This document shows, piece after piece, positions 8,416-17,600 of a DNA stretch of 56,858 nt (within the stretch, counting starts at the first letter, position 1; each line of letters opens with the position of its first letter). A model generated the notes under the pieces. The model searched no databases. It was not told the DNA's origin and saw nothing but the letters and a program-made list of their open reading frames with translations. A program made the translations under genes and the position numbers. This DNA is from Bacteroidales bacterium (GTDB taxonomy: Bacteria; Bacteroidota; Bacteroidia; Bacteroidales; F082): positions 1 to 56,858 of the forward strand of contig WGCY01000046.1 in NCBI GenBank assembly GCA_015493525.1. The letters run 5' to 3'.

Positions 8416-9318
8416 TTACTTCCAAATGTTTTCCGGATAAGCTCCCGCTTTCACCAACTTTTTCACGTTGGCGATGGTAACGGGTTTGTCCTCCTGGTAA
8501 GTAACGCCAAACCATTGGTCGTGACTTTCAAGTACACGGACATCGGCATCACCGCGCGTGATGAGTTTGTTTACCACATAGGGAATGTAAAATTCAGCTT
8601 TGAGTTGTTGGGCATTCTCACGAATAAAATCAACAAAGAAAGCTTCCGATTGTTCAAAATATTTCGGGGTGAACCCCCAGAAATTCATGGAAACCAGGCT
8701 GTTTCCACTTATGGGATGCTTTTTGCCATCTTCTTCGTAAACAATCTTTTCTTTCTCCTCTTTGTAGATTTTGGTACGTTCCACCACATCGGTCAAAAGG
8801 CCGTTATGCGTGCTGCAAACACCGCGCGACACGCTGCCGTTTTCCGAAAGGGTATTTTTCAGCTGGTACCCGACCATGGCGTAATGTGTTTCCTCGTTGT
8901 TGCGGTTCGATAAAAAGCCTCCCAGTACCTGAAAAGCCTCCTGCCCGTAAAAGTCATCGGCATTAATCACGGCAAACGGTGTGTCGATTTCGTCTTTGGC
9001 CACCAGTACGGCATGTCCGGTTCCCCAAGGTTTTACTCTTTCAGGATTGAAAGTAACCCCTTCGGGGATGTTGTTAAGTTCCTGCAGCACGTAGGCTGTT
9101 TCTATTTTTCCCGAGAGGCGGGGTTCGTAAATGGCTTTGAAGTCTTTTTCGATGTTGGGGTTCAGGACAAAAACCACTTTGCCAAAGCCGGCACGTATGG
9201 CATCAAATACCGAATAATCGATGATGCTTTCGCCGGAAGGGCCGATTTTGTCCATTTGTTTTACGCCACCATAGCGGCTGCCGATACCGGCTGCAAGAAT
9301 TAAAAGTGTGGGTTTCAT
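8416..9318 (-). CDS. Nucleotide-sugar pyrophosphorylase (nucleotidyltransferase family)
   Basis: A 300-residue cytosolic GT-A fold nucleotidyltransferase. The N-terminal signature LAAGIGSRYGG (8-18) followed by a lysine-containing VKQMDKIGP and the metal-binding AVINADDFYG are diagnostic of sugar-1-phosphate nucleotidyltransferases. I start at the ATG at 9318 (MKPTLLILAAG) because the signature begins at residue 8 as in the family; an upstream ATG at 9420 would add 34 unlike residues. Together with the kinase it would turn the freed sugar into a UDP- (or other NDP-) sugar. This is the first gene of the operon by transcription. Which NTP and sugar it prefers cannot be read from sequence. Confidence 0.85.
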   Translation of the reverse strand: MKPTLLILAAGIGSRYGGVKQMDKIGPSGESIIDYSVFDAIRAGFGKVVFVLNPNIEKDFKAIYEPRLSGKIETAYVLQELNNIPEGVTFNPERVKPWGTGHAVLVAKDEIDTPFAVINADDFYGQEAFQVLGGFLSNRNNEETHYAMVGYQLKNTLSENGSVSRGVCSTHNGLLTDVVERTKIYKEEKEKIVYEEDGKKHPISGNSLVSMNFWGFTPKYFEQSEAFFVDFIRENAQQLKAEFYIPYVVNKLITRGDADVRVLESHDQWFGVTYQEDKPVTIANVKKLVKAGAYPENIWK

Positions 9319-9451
9319 TGATTTAAATAAATTAATTACTGGTTGCAAGATAGAAAAAATCCTGAGGCAAGTAGCTGGGAAATGCGGTAAATAATCCCGG
9401 GATACTGAAAAGGTTGACAAAAAAGCAGTCCGGTATCTCGAACTTAGGTTT

Positions 9452-10735
9452 TTAGTGCATTCGGTTTTTCAGCTTTCTGCTGATTTTTTTGAAGGCACTT
9501 TGAATAGATGTTTCCGGCTCGATGACGTTGGAGGCACCCCAGAAATCGGGGTCGGTGAAACTACTTACCTTTTCGGAAAACACATCGGTAGATTTGAACC
9601 GCTGACTGAATTTTGGCTTTTCCACGTGCTTCGTGTTGATGTTGGTAATGGCCGTCTCAGCTGTGATGGTGTAATCGGAACTAAAAAGTTTCTTTTTCCA
9701 TTTAAACTTCAAATCGGTTTCGTTGCGCAGGTAATTGAGGTACCATTTACTGCCTATTTTTCTGTATTTCACAAGGATATGAACCCCGAGCAGTTGCGCT
9801 TTCAGCCCGGCCGGTTTTTTACGAATGACATAATTCAATGCTTTTTCAATCTGTTTGGGGCTTATTTCAATTTCCATTCCGGCAACGGCAAGGTTCTGGG
9901 CATCAAGATAAATTTTCCCTTTAAACAGGGGAAGTTGCACCGTGGCTTTCTGGTCGAAGCTTATGACATACGTTTCACGGTTGTTCATCATGATAACACC
10001 ATCGATATGGTAGTTGTAATAGGGATACATGTCTTTTGACAGGATATCGCCGTTATTTTTTACAATATCGAGATAGGAAAGGCTCAATGGCCCGCCTTCA
10101 AACTTAACGGCAAGCGTGTCTTTGGCTTTGGCATATTGGGCTTTACGGCCTTTGAAAATGGCCACCCTGTCATTACCGTAACTATTTTTTGTGTAGGCAT
10201 TTTTGTAGATATTCAGCACGGCTTCCGCCACAGAGAGATATTTTTTGTTCTTCCTGATGGATTCCCTGTAAAATCCGGTCATCATGACCGGCTGGTCCGA
10301 ATAGTTCTCAGGAATCCTGTCCACGGCAGTGCCCAGCAGATGAACCGGGTCAAGATGGCGGACGACTACTTCTTTCAATGGAATTATGGCTGGGGCAAGG
10401 TAAACTTTGTTGCTGATTTTATTTAAACTTTCAGCCGGAACAAAATGGGTCCTGTATCCGATACTGCTGAACCCCAGCTTTTTATTGATGTATTTTAACG
10501 GGATTTTTATCAGGAATTTGCCATTGGAGTTGGAAACGGTGCCTATGTGCGTACCTTCAATAAAAACGGAAGCAAAGACTACCGGCTGGTGTGTTTCGCT
10601 GTTGATAACCATGCCGCGGACAGCAGTGTATTGCAGGCTGTCTGCCGGGATGTCGGCTTTCACATTTATCGAAACAAGAAGCAAAAATGTGAAGAAGCCG
10701 GCAAAAATACTTTTATGGAAATTTGTTGTCTTCAT
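9452..10735 (-). CDS. Exported CarboxypepD_reg-like domain protein
   Basis: A 427-residue protein with a clear signal peptide (about residues 1-28, ending near VKA) and an N-terminal carboxypeptidase-regulatory-like beta-sandwich (about 38-120, RGMVINSETHQPVVFASVFI and the conserved GTVSNSNGKFLIKIP). This domain is the same as at the start of SusC-type receptors, but no plug or barrel follows; the rest is a beta-rich region ending in a basic tail. Similar stand-alone proteins are widespread in Bacteroidota with unknown function, probably periplasmic or outer-membrane associated. It is transcribed alone, with 131 bases to the pyrophosphorylase downstream. No enzymatic motif is seen. Confidence 0.75.
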   Translation of the reverse strand: MKTTNFHKSIFAGFFTFLLLVSINVKADIPADSLQYTAVRGMVINSETHQPVVFASVFIEGTHIGTVSNSNGKFLIKIPLKYINKKLGFSSIGYRTHFVPAESLNKISNKVYLAPAIIPLKEVVVRHLDPVHLLGTAVDRIPENYSDQPVMMTGFYRESIRKNKKYLSVAEAVLNIYKNAYTKNSYGNDRVAIFKGRKAQYAKAKDTLAVKFEGGPLSLSYLDIVKNNGDILSKDMYPYYNYHIDGVIMMNNRETYVISFDQKATVQLPLFKGKIYLDAQNLAVAGMEIEISPKQIEKALNYVIRKKPAGLKAQLLGVHILVKYRKIGSKWYLNYLRNETDLKFKWKKKLFSSDYTITAETAITNINTKHVEKPKFSQRFKSTDVFSEKVSSFTDPDFWGASNVIEPETSIQSAFKKISRKLKNRMH

Positions 10736-10855
10736 GGTATTTAATTTTTATTTTAGAGAAAATCCCATTGTCTGTTCTCATTTCCCCAAAAGTAATCAAA
10801 TTGCCGATGAAAAGAAAGTTTTTTAATAAAAATTATGTGCAGAAAAAGGAGCCAC

Positions 10856-10890
10856 AAAAAAAAAGCCGCCTTTTTCAGACAGCCTTTTTT
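10856..10890 (-). terminator. Intrinsic terminator after the DHOD-like gene
   Basis: On the minus strand an A-run, a G/C stem (GGCTGTC pairing with GGCGGC, one bulged G and G-U pairs), a TGAAAAA loop and a run of nine Ts follow the stop at 10912. This fits an intrinsic terminator for the nfn/DHOD-like transcript. Confidence 0.6.
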
Positions 10891-10911
10891 GTTTCAGAAT
10901 GTATTATCAGC

Positions 10912-11910
10912 TTACTTGATTTCGCTGAAATATTTCATAAACTGCATGCGTTCGTAAGCATTGGGATTTTCGGTCGCTTCCTGGCTGAGTTTGCCACGGA
11001 CCTGATCGATGTAATTAAATCCTTTGCTTTCCATCCAGTCGTTTACAAATTTAACCACATCCAGAATGTAAGACGGGCCGTGTTTGTAAATGGCAGAGGT
11101 GAGTTGCGTTACGGTAGCACCGGCAAGCAGCTGTTTTACAACGGCTTCGCCATCGTGGATACCGGTGGAAGCGGCAAGGCTCAGGTTTACCCTTTTGGCC
11201 AGAATGGCAATCCAGCGCAGTGAATTGGCAATATCTGAAGCGTGGCTTAATATATCGCCATGGGTTACCTTTATGTTGTTGATATCGATATCCGGTGTGG
11301 AGAAACGGTTGAACAGCACCACACCATCAGCACCATTGGCTTCGAGATTTTTCACTACCCTGCCAAGATTGGAAAAATAGGGGCTGATTTTTACCGAAAC
11401 GGGGATATTGACCTGGCTTTTCACCTTCTTCAGGATATCATAATAGGCCTTTTCGTTTTCTTCGCAACTTTTGTCGAGGTTGAAAGGCATGATGAAAATA
11501 TTCAGTTCGAGGGCATCGGCACCGGCACTTTCGATACGTTTGGCAAACGATGTCCATTCTGCTCCTGAAACTGCGTTAATGCTGGCAATAACGGGCATCT
11601 CGACTTTGCTTTTTACGTCGTGGATAAGGGCAAGGTAATTTCCCAGCTCTTTTTCTTTGATGTGTGAGTCGATATAATCCAGGTTTTCCGAATATTCGGC
11701 ATACATCATGTCGTGGGCTACTGCCTCGCGCATGCTGTGTTCGGCTTGCAGGATAATTTGTTCTTCAAAAATGGATTTCAGGACAACAGCCCCCGCACCG
11801 TTTTTGTCAAGTTCTACAATTTCTTTCACGGAATTAGTCAAACCGGAGCTTCCGATAACGACAGGATTTCTGAGGGTAAGTCCGAGATATTTTGTGCTTA
11901 AATCTGCCAT
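10912..11910 (-). CDS. Dihydroorotate dehydrogenase-like flavoprotein
   Basis: A 332-residue TIM-barrel protein of the class 1 dihydroorotate dehydrogenase-like group. Visible features are the N-terminal STKYLGLTLRNPVVIGSSGLT, the LELNIF segment, PVSVKISPYFSN with the FMN lysine, and a C-terminal GATVTQLTSAIYKHG phosphate-binding loop. Members of this subgroup are often annotated as DHOD-like rather than PyrD because the catalytic Cys/Ser loop differs and true pyrD is elsewhere. It follows nfnB by 87 bases on the same strand, separated by a strong hairpin. NfnA belongs to the same PyrK-like family that partners DHODs, so an electron-transfer link is plausible but unproven. The substrate is unknown. 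Confidence 0.85.
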   Translation of the reverse strand: MADLSTKYLGLTLRNPVVIGSSGLTNSVKEIVELDKNGAGAVVLKSIFEEQIILQAEHSMREAVAHDMMYAEYSENLDYIDSHIKEKELGNYLALIHDVKSKVEMPVIASINAVSGAEWTSFAKRIESAGADALELNIFIMPFNLDKSCEENEKAYYDILKKVKSQVNIPVSVKISPYFSNLGRVVKNLEANGADGVVLFNRFSTPDIDINNIKVTHGDILSHASDIANSLRWIAILAKRVNLSLAASTGIHDGEAVVKQLLAGATVTQLTSAIYKHGPSYILDVVKFVNDWMESKGFNYIDQVRGKLSQEATENPNAYERMQFMKYFSEIK

Positions 11911-11957
11911 AATATTTTTAGTTTATTTTTTTCGAAAATAAGAAAATTTATTGAATA

Positions 11958-11987
11958 GGAGGGAATCGCCGCACGGCGATTCCCTCC
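11958..11987. repeat. 14-bp perfect hairpin between nfnB and the DHOD-like gene
   Basis: GGAGGGAATCGCCG (11958-11971) and CGGCGATTCCCTCC (11974-11987) are perfect complements with a two-base centre. The GC-rich stem sits in an AT-rich gap, 10 bases after the nfnB stop in the direction of transcription. The sequence that follows on the minus strand (TATTCAATAAATTTTC) is not a clean U-tract, so it may be a partial terminator, a processing or stability element, or a protein-binding palindrome. Confidence 0.7.
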
Positions 11988-11997
11988 AAATACATTG

Positions 11998-13488
11998 TTA
12001 ATTGGCTTTAACTTTTTCCTGGATATACTGGTGCATGCCAACAGCTGCTTTACGGCCATCGCCCATGGCCAGAATAACTGTTGCGCCGCCACGGACAATA
12101 TCACCGCCGGCAAAAATATCAGGAATAGAACTTTGCATGGTGTCTTTGTTTACGACAATGGTTCCCCAGTCGGTCATTTTCAGGTCTTTCAGACTGCTTG
12201 GAACGATGGGGTTGGGAGAAACACCAACGGCAACCACCACAGTATCTACGTCAATGTCAAATTCGGAACCCTCGATGGGGATAGGCCTTCTGCGCCCGGA
12301 AGCATCCGGTTCGCCCAGCTCCATTTTCTGTACGCGCATTTTGTTGACACGGCCGTTTTCGTCGGCAAAATATTCCACCGGATTGTGCAGGTTCATAAAT
12401 TCAATATCTTCTGCCATGGCATGGTGTACTTCTTCCAAACGGGCAGGCATCTCTTCAAGGGAACGACGGTAAATGATCATGGAACGTTTGGCCCCCAACC
12501 GTTTGGATGTACGGACGGAGTCCATGGCCGTGTTTCCGCCACCGACAACGGCAACGTTTTTACCGGCCAAAACAGGGGTGTCGTAGTCCTCATGGGCTGC
12601 TTTCATCAGGTTTACGCGGGTCAGGTATTCGTTGGAAGAGAAGATGCCGTTGTAGTTTTCGCCCGGGATGTTCATAAAACGGGGCAGGCCGGCACCACTT
12701 CCCACAAAGAAAGCCTTAAATCCCCGTGCACGCAACTCTTCAAAAGATGCGGTTTTTCCGACGATAAAGTCTGTACGGAATTTGATGCCCATTTTACGCA
12801 TGTTTTCAATTTCAACGTCCACGATGTCGTTGGGAAGACGAAATTCGGGAATACCATATTTCAGCACACCGCCAATCTCGTGCAGTGCTTCAAAAACGGT
12901 AACATCATAACCAAATTTGGCCAAATCTCCGGCAGCGGCCAGTCCTGAAGGGCCGGAACCGACAACGGCTACTTTGATACCATTGGGTTCGGCAATATCG
13001 GGAATATTCATTTTGCCACTGTTGCGTTCATAATCGGCGGCAAAGCGTTCCAGGTGGCCAATGGCAATGGGCGTTGCATGTAACTTATCCGTGTAAAAGC
13101 AATTCAGCTCGCACTGTTTTTCCTGGGGACAAACGCGGCCGCAAACTGCCGGCAGGGCATTGGTTTCTTTAATGGTGGCAGCAGCGCCCAGAAAGTCTTT
13201 GGATTCAATTTTCTTAATGAATTTCGGGATATTGATACCCACGGGACAGCCAATGGTACAGGTAGGCTGGGGGCAATCGAGGCAGCGGTGTGCTTCGGCA
13301 ACAGCCATTTGCTCTGTAATACCGAGGTTCACTTCTACAATGTTTTTATTCCTGACAAGGGGTTCCTGCTCAGGCATTTGTACGCGTTCAAGGCTTGTAC
13401 GCTCTTTGGCTTTCATGGATTTGCGCAGTTCGGCGCGCCATGCCTCTGATCTGCCTTCTTTAATATATTCAGCGATTATATTTTCCAT
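11998..13488 (-). CDS. nfnB: NfnB-type NADPH-dependent oxidoreductase (GltD/glutamate-synthase-small-subunit-like)
   Basis: A 496-residue flavoprotein with an N-terminal iron-sulfur domain (CLDCPQPTCTIGCPVGI about 73-89; CGRVCPQEKQCELNC about 115-129) and two dinucleotide-binding motifs: VAVVGSGPSGLAAAGDL near 174 and VAVVGGGNTAMDSV near 310. These match the large subunit of NADH-dependent reduced ferredoxin:NADP oxidoreductase (NfnB/SudA), which bifurcates electrons from NADPH to NAD+ and ferredoxin in anaerobes. Its ATG shares a base with the nfnA stop (TAATG overlap at 13488), so the two subunits are translationally coupled. GltD-like glutamate synthase activity is the main alternative, made unlikely by the adjacent NfnA. 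Confidence 0.88.
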   Translation of the reverse strand: MENIIAEYIKEGRSEAWRAELRKSMKAKERTSLERVQMPEQEPLVRNKNIVEVNLGITEQMAVAEAHRCLDCPQPTCTIGCPVGINIPKFIKKIESKDFLGAAATIKETNALPAVCGRVCPQEKQCELNCFYTDKLHATPIAIGHLERFAADYERNSGKMNIPDIAEPNGIKVAVVGSGPSGLAAAGDLAKFGYDVTVFEALHEIGGVLKYGIPEFRLPNDIVDVEIENMRKMGIKFRTDFIVGKTASFEELRARGFKAFFVGSGAGLPRFMNIPGENYNGIFSSNEYLTRVNLMKAAHEDYDTPVLAGKNVAVVGGGNTAMDSVRTSKRLGAKRSMIIYRRSLEEMPARLEEVHHAMAEDIEFMNLHNPVEYFADENGRVNKMRVQKMELGEPDASGRRRPIPIEGSEFDIDVDTVVVAVGVSPNPIVPSSLKDLKMTDWGTIVVNKDTMQSSIPDIFAGGDIVRGGATVILAMGDGRKAAVGMHQYIQEKVKAN

Positions 13489-14324
13489 TATGCAACAGTT
13501 TCAACGGTTTTTAAATATTTTTCGTAAGCTTCGTGTTCCTGTGTTTTGTATGCTCCCATACGCATCATCATTTCATCCCAGTTTACCTGGAAGGCGTCGA
13601 ATTCAGGGCCATCCACACAAACGAACTTGGTTTTTCCTCCGACGGAAACACGGCAGGCACCACACATCCCGGTACCATCTACCATAATGGTGTTCAGGCT
13701 GACATCGGTAGGGATATTGTATTTCTTGGTGGTCAGGCTTCCGAATTTCATCATAATGGCAGGGCCGATAACAAAGGCCTTGTTTACTTTTTCGCGTTGG
13801 ATAACATCTTCCATGCCCGCTGTTACCAATCCTTTTTTTCCGTAAGAACCGTCATCGGTCATAATGATGACTTCGTCCGAATGTTTTTTTACTTCGTCTT
13901 CGAGGATAATCAGTTCTTTGGTACGTCCTGCCAAAACGGAAATGACTTTGTTCCCGGCTTCTTTCAATGCCTTGATAATGGGGAGCATGGGGGCAACACC
14001 CACGCCGCCGCCTGCACAAAGAACGGTACCGAATTTCTCAATATGGGTGGCATGGCCCAGTGGGCCTACTACGTCAAGAATCTCTTCTCCGGCTTTCATG
14101 GCGAGCAGTTTGGCCGAAGTAACCCCCACTTTTTGTACAACCAGTGTTATGGTGCCTTTTTCGGGATCGCCATCGGCAATGGTCAGCGGTATTCTCTCTC
14201 CTTTTTCGTCCAGCCTGATAATGACAAAGTGGCCGGCTTTGCGGGAGTTGGCAATGTCAGGAGCTTCCAGAACAATTTTTGCAACATTTTCCGAGAAGAA
14301 CTCCATTTCAACTATTTTGTTCAT
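13488..14324 (-). CDS. nfnA: NfnA-type FAD/NAD-binding, [2Fe-2S] subunit (sulfide/dihydroorotate dehydrogenase-like)
   Basis: A 278-residue ferredoxin-reductase-fold subunit. It shows the FAD-binding segment RIPLTIADGD (about 44-53), the nucleotide site LCAGGGVGVAPMLPIIKAL (about 101-119) and a C-terminal cysteine cluster with aspartate, DGTGMCGACRV followed by FVCVDGPEFD, which in NfnA/PyrK-like proteins holds a [2Fe-2S] centre. With NfnB this forms the small/large pair of the bifurcating transhydrogenase that balances NADH, NADPH and ferredoxin. It is the promoter-proximal gene of the nfnA-nfnB-DHOD-like unit, with a -7 element at 14365-14372. Confidence 0.88.
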   Translation of the reverse strand: MNKIVEMEFFSENVAKIVLEAPDIANSRKAGHFVIIRLDEKGERIPLTIADGDPEKGTITLVVQKVGVTSAKLLAMKAGEEILDVVGPLGHATHIEKFGTVLCAGGGVGVAPMLPIIKALKEAGNKVISVLAGRTKELIILEDEVKKHSDEVIIMTDDGSYGKKGLVTAGMEDVIQREKVNKAFVIGPAIMMKFGSLTTKKYNIPTDVSLNTIMVDGTGMCGACRVSVGGKTKFVCVDGPEFDAFQVNWDEMMMRMGAYKTQEHEAYEKYLKTVETVA

Positions 14325-14632
14325 AATATCTATTTTAGTTCATTAGTATTCTGATTATGAGGCGCAAATTTAAAAAAATTGCCTGCATAGAATGATTTTA
14401 TATTGTTTGCTTATAACAAGTTGCAGAAAATCTGTATTTTACAAAATCAATTTATATTCAATCTAATCCAATATATTGGTTAGGTGAATAGAAAGAAATT
14501 GCCGGCTGATAATTTTCCCCTGCTACTTCCTCAATTTGCGTCGTTTACGGAAAAATGATCTATTGCCGTAAACTTATTTTATCCTGAACTCAGGTTATTA
14601 GTTAAACATTTGAATTACATTATTATACGGTT
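14325..14632. other. 308-base intergenic region upstream of nfnA
   Basis: Besides the nfnA -7 element at 14365-14372 this AT-rich stretch shows no ORF, RNA or repeat I can support. It also contains the 3-prime flank of the receiver/ATP-grasp gene (stop at 14633). Confidence 0.5.
14365..14372 (-). promoter_or_regulatory. -7 element TAAATTTG for nfnA
   Basis: Minus strand TAAATTTG is a perfect TAnnTTTG match. Transcription would begin near 14358, giving a leader of about 34 bases before the nfnA ATG at 14324. A -33 TTG at standard spacing is absent. Confidence 0.45.
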
Positions 14633-17600
14633 TTATCGATGGATAACGTAGTTCCTGTTTTTTCCATCCATTTTTACTTTTACCGGTTGGGGAAACCGTA
14701 CATGCCGGAAAAAACGGCCTTCTTTTATCACGGGTTGTTTATTGAGCAGGGCATAGTTTAACAAAGTATCTTTTTTGTCGTGCTGGATGGTAAAATAGCC
14801 CACGTTCATACTGGTAACATTATGGAAAAAGTGAGAGGCTGAAGAGGCATCCATCGGGAAGTTATGCAGGCTTGTTTCCACCATGACCTTTGCCTGTGAT
14901 ATTTGAGACCACCGCACAGGGATGCCAATCCATTTGTCGCGTGTGCCCCAACGGCCGGGCCCAATCAGGATATACTGTCTGTTTTCTTTTGCCATTTGGA
15001 TGTTAAACTGTTCTGCTTCAAGCCCCATCTCTTCGGTTTTTGATTTGTCAAATTTTTCGGGGTCCACGTAAATGATGTCCCGGATGTTTTCGATGAGTCC
15101 GTTTCCCATCCCCGTTTTTGTGTAGAGCAGAATATCTTCCGGATGGATTTCGTCCATGTTCACCTCGCAGTCAGCCGATTGGGAGATAAGTGGTTTTATC
15201 TGAAGGATATAGAAAGTGGCTTTTCCTTCTTTGTCAAGGTTCAAATCTACCGCATACTCCATTTCCACGGCTGCCCCCATGGCCTCTTTTCCCAGTTCCA
15301 ACAATACGCTTAATGTTTTGGCAAGAGGTATATAATTGTATTTAAGTATGTTGGCAAAATTTACAATGCGTGGCCCCGGTTTTGTCAGTCCGGGGTAGAT
15401 GGTGTCGTTGTCAGGATTGTAAACCGAAGCACAATGTTTGATTGTCCCCTGTTTTTCGGCTGTGTCAATGTCTTCAAGTGTCAGTCCTGCCTCTTCCCCT
15501 TCCATGAGATCCAAATCTTTTTTGTTTAAATCGACAGCATAAAACTGTACCTGGGAATTTCTGAACTGGTCTTTGGGCGTATTGATTTCTATTCCCGGAT
15601 ATTTGGGCGAAAACCGGTAAGCGCGGTTGCCATCCACCACATAATTTCCCAGGCCCACAGCGGCTATGGCAAAACCTTCTTCGGGCTTCATGTGGGCAAA
15701 GGGATAATAATTGTATGACTGTGCCACGCCGCTGAGATGCGGATAATAGAGATGATCGTAACGGTTGCCCACCACTTCTTCTATGACAACGGCCATCCGC
15801 TCATCTTCGAGTTTGTAATTAATGGCTTTTACATAATCTTTCGATAGCGTGGAGTAGAGCGAAGCATAGACCAGTTTTACGGCATCGCAGAGCTGCTTGT
15901 GCCGGACAATAAATTCCTCATGGCTGTTGGGCAGTATGTATGTTTCAAAAATTCCGGCAAAAGGAAGTGTGAGCGAATCTTCAAAAAGACTGGAAGAACG
16001 CACGGCAATGGGATTTTTTATGTGCCGGAGAATAGCTGCCAGTTTTTCCGAAAGTGCTTCGGAAAGTTCTGTGTCCAGAAAAGCCCGTTTGATTTTTTCG
16101 GTATTTTTTTCAAAAAGTGCCAGTTTGTTCAGCTTTCCTTTGGTAATAAAATCTTCAAATTCTTTGGTCCCAATGATAAAAGTAATGGGTGTCTTTATGT
16201 TGATATCAGGTACATACCGCGAGAAATCAAAGTTGTGGATCAATGCGTTGATAAAGGCCAGGCCGCGCCCTTTGCCGCCAAGAGAGCCGTCGGTGAGTGT
16301 GTACAGGTTATCGGGATTGAGTACTATGTCGGGTTCAAAAGGAATAAGGTTTCCGCTTACGGCCTCGTCACGATGCTCTTTTATCATGGCTATGAGGGCT
16401 TCCCTCAGCTCGGTAACATTCTTGTAATCACTTACCTGCTTGGGGTTGATAAAATTGGCCGCTTTGATTTCCTGCCGGGCCATAAGCCACATGGAGAAGT
16501 GGTTGCGGCTGGCATGGAACAACAGCGAATCATCGGGAATGTTGTGCAACTGTTGTTCGAACTCACGAATGTTGGCAGCCTGTGCAATGACATTCCCGGT
16601 ACTGTCTTTGAAAACAAAATTGCCAAACCCGAGGTAGCTTGTGATAAAATCCTGGAAATCTTCGTAAAGGGTTTCGGAATTTTTGTCAATAAACAAGGAA
16701 TGGTATTTTTTGGCTACTTTGGCGTAGGAGGGATCGGCTGATTGCATGATAACCGGCAGGTTTTTCAGCTCTTTGCGTGCATAATCCAGTAATTCAACCC
16801 CTGCATTGTCGTTTACTTTCCCATGGCGTTCATATTTTACATCGGTTATCAGGCAAAGCAGGTAGTCTTTGTATTTATCGATGATGTTCACGGCTTTTTC
16901 GAACGATGGGGCAAACAGTATTTTGGGACGGGCACGCATGCGCAGCACCTTATACAGCTCGTCGGTACTTACATCGTCGATGATGCGCTTGGTTTGTTCC
17001 ATCAGCACGCGATACAAAAACGAGAGATAACGCGAAGAGTAAACGGGCGAATCCTCGGCAAGCAAGATAACCCTGACTTTTCCCCGGCGGGTATCGTTTT
17101 CCACATTCATCTTGTCTTCAAGCAACTTAATCATGGAGAAGAAGATGTTGCTGTCGCCGTTCCAGGAAAAAATGTGGTCTATAAAACGCAATTTCATCTG
17201 TTCGCTTTTGAAATATTCCACATCGGAGTTGTTGTTCAGGAGAAGAAAAATCGGGATATACGGGTATTTTTCTTTGATGCGCTGGCTGGCCAGTATCGGT
17301 GTTTTCTTATCAACGCCCACCATATAAATTATCTGGTCGAAGTGTCGTCTTTTAAGTACGTCAAAAGCCTGTTCAACGGACGAAGTACCGGTAATGCGGG
17401 GGATGGAGGTGAGGTTCAGCTGGCCGTATTGTCCCAGCATGTGTTCCGAAAAACGGCCCTCCCGTTCAATGGCGTAAGCATCATACAGGCTTGAGATCAG
17501 AAGTATTTCCCTGACTTTAAAAGGCATTAAATCGTGGTAAACGTCGCGGGTATGTGTGTTTTTGTTCAAAAAGCGTTGCAAAAACCGGCTGCTGATAATC

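Noticed and set aside
11995-12948. Plus-strand frame of 317 codons opposite nfnB
   Set aside because: Shadow of nfnB; the minus-strand product has iron-sulfur and dinucleotide motifs.
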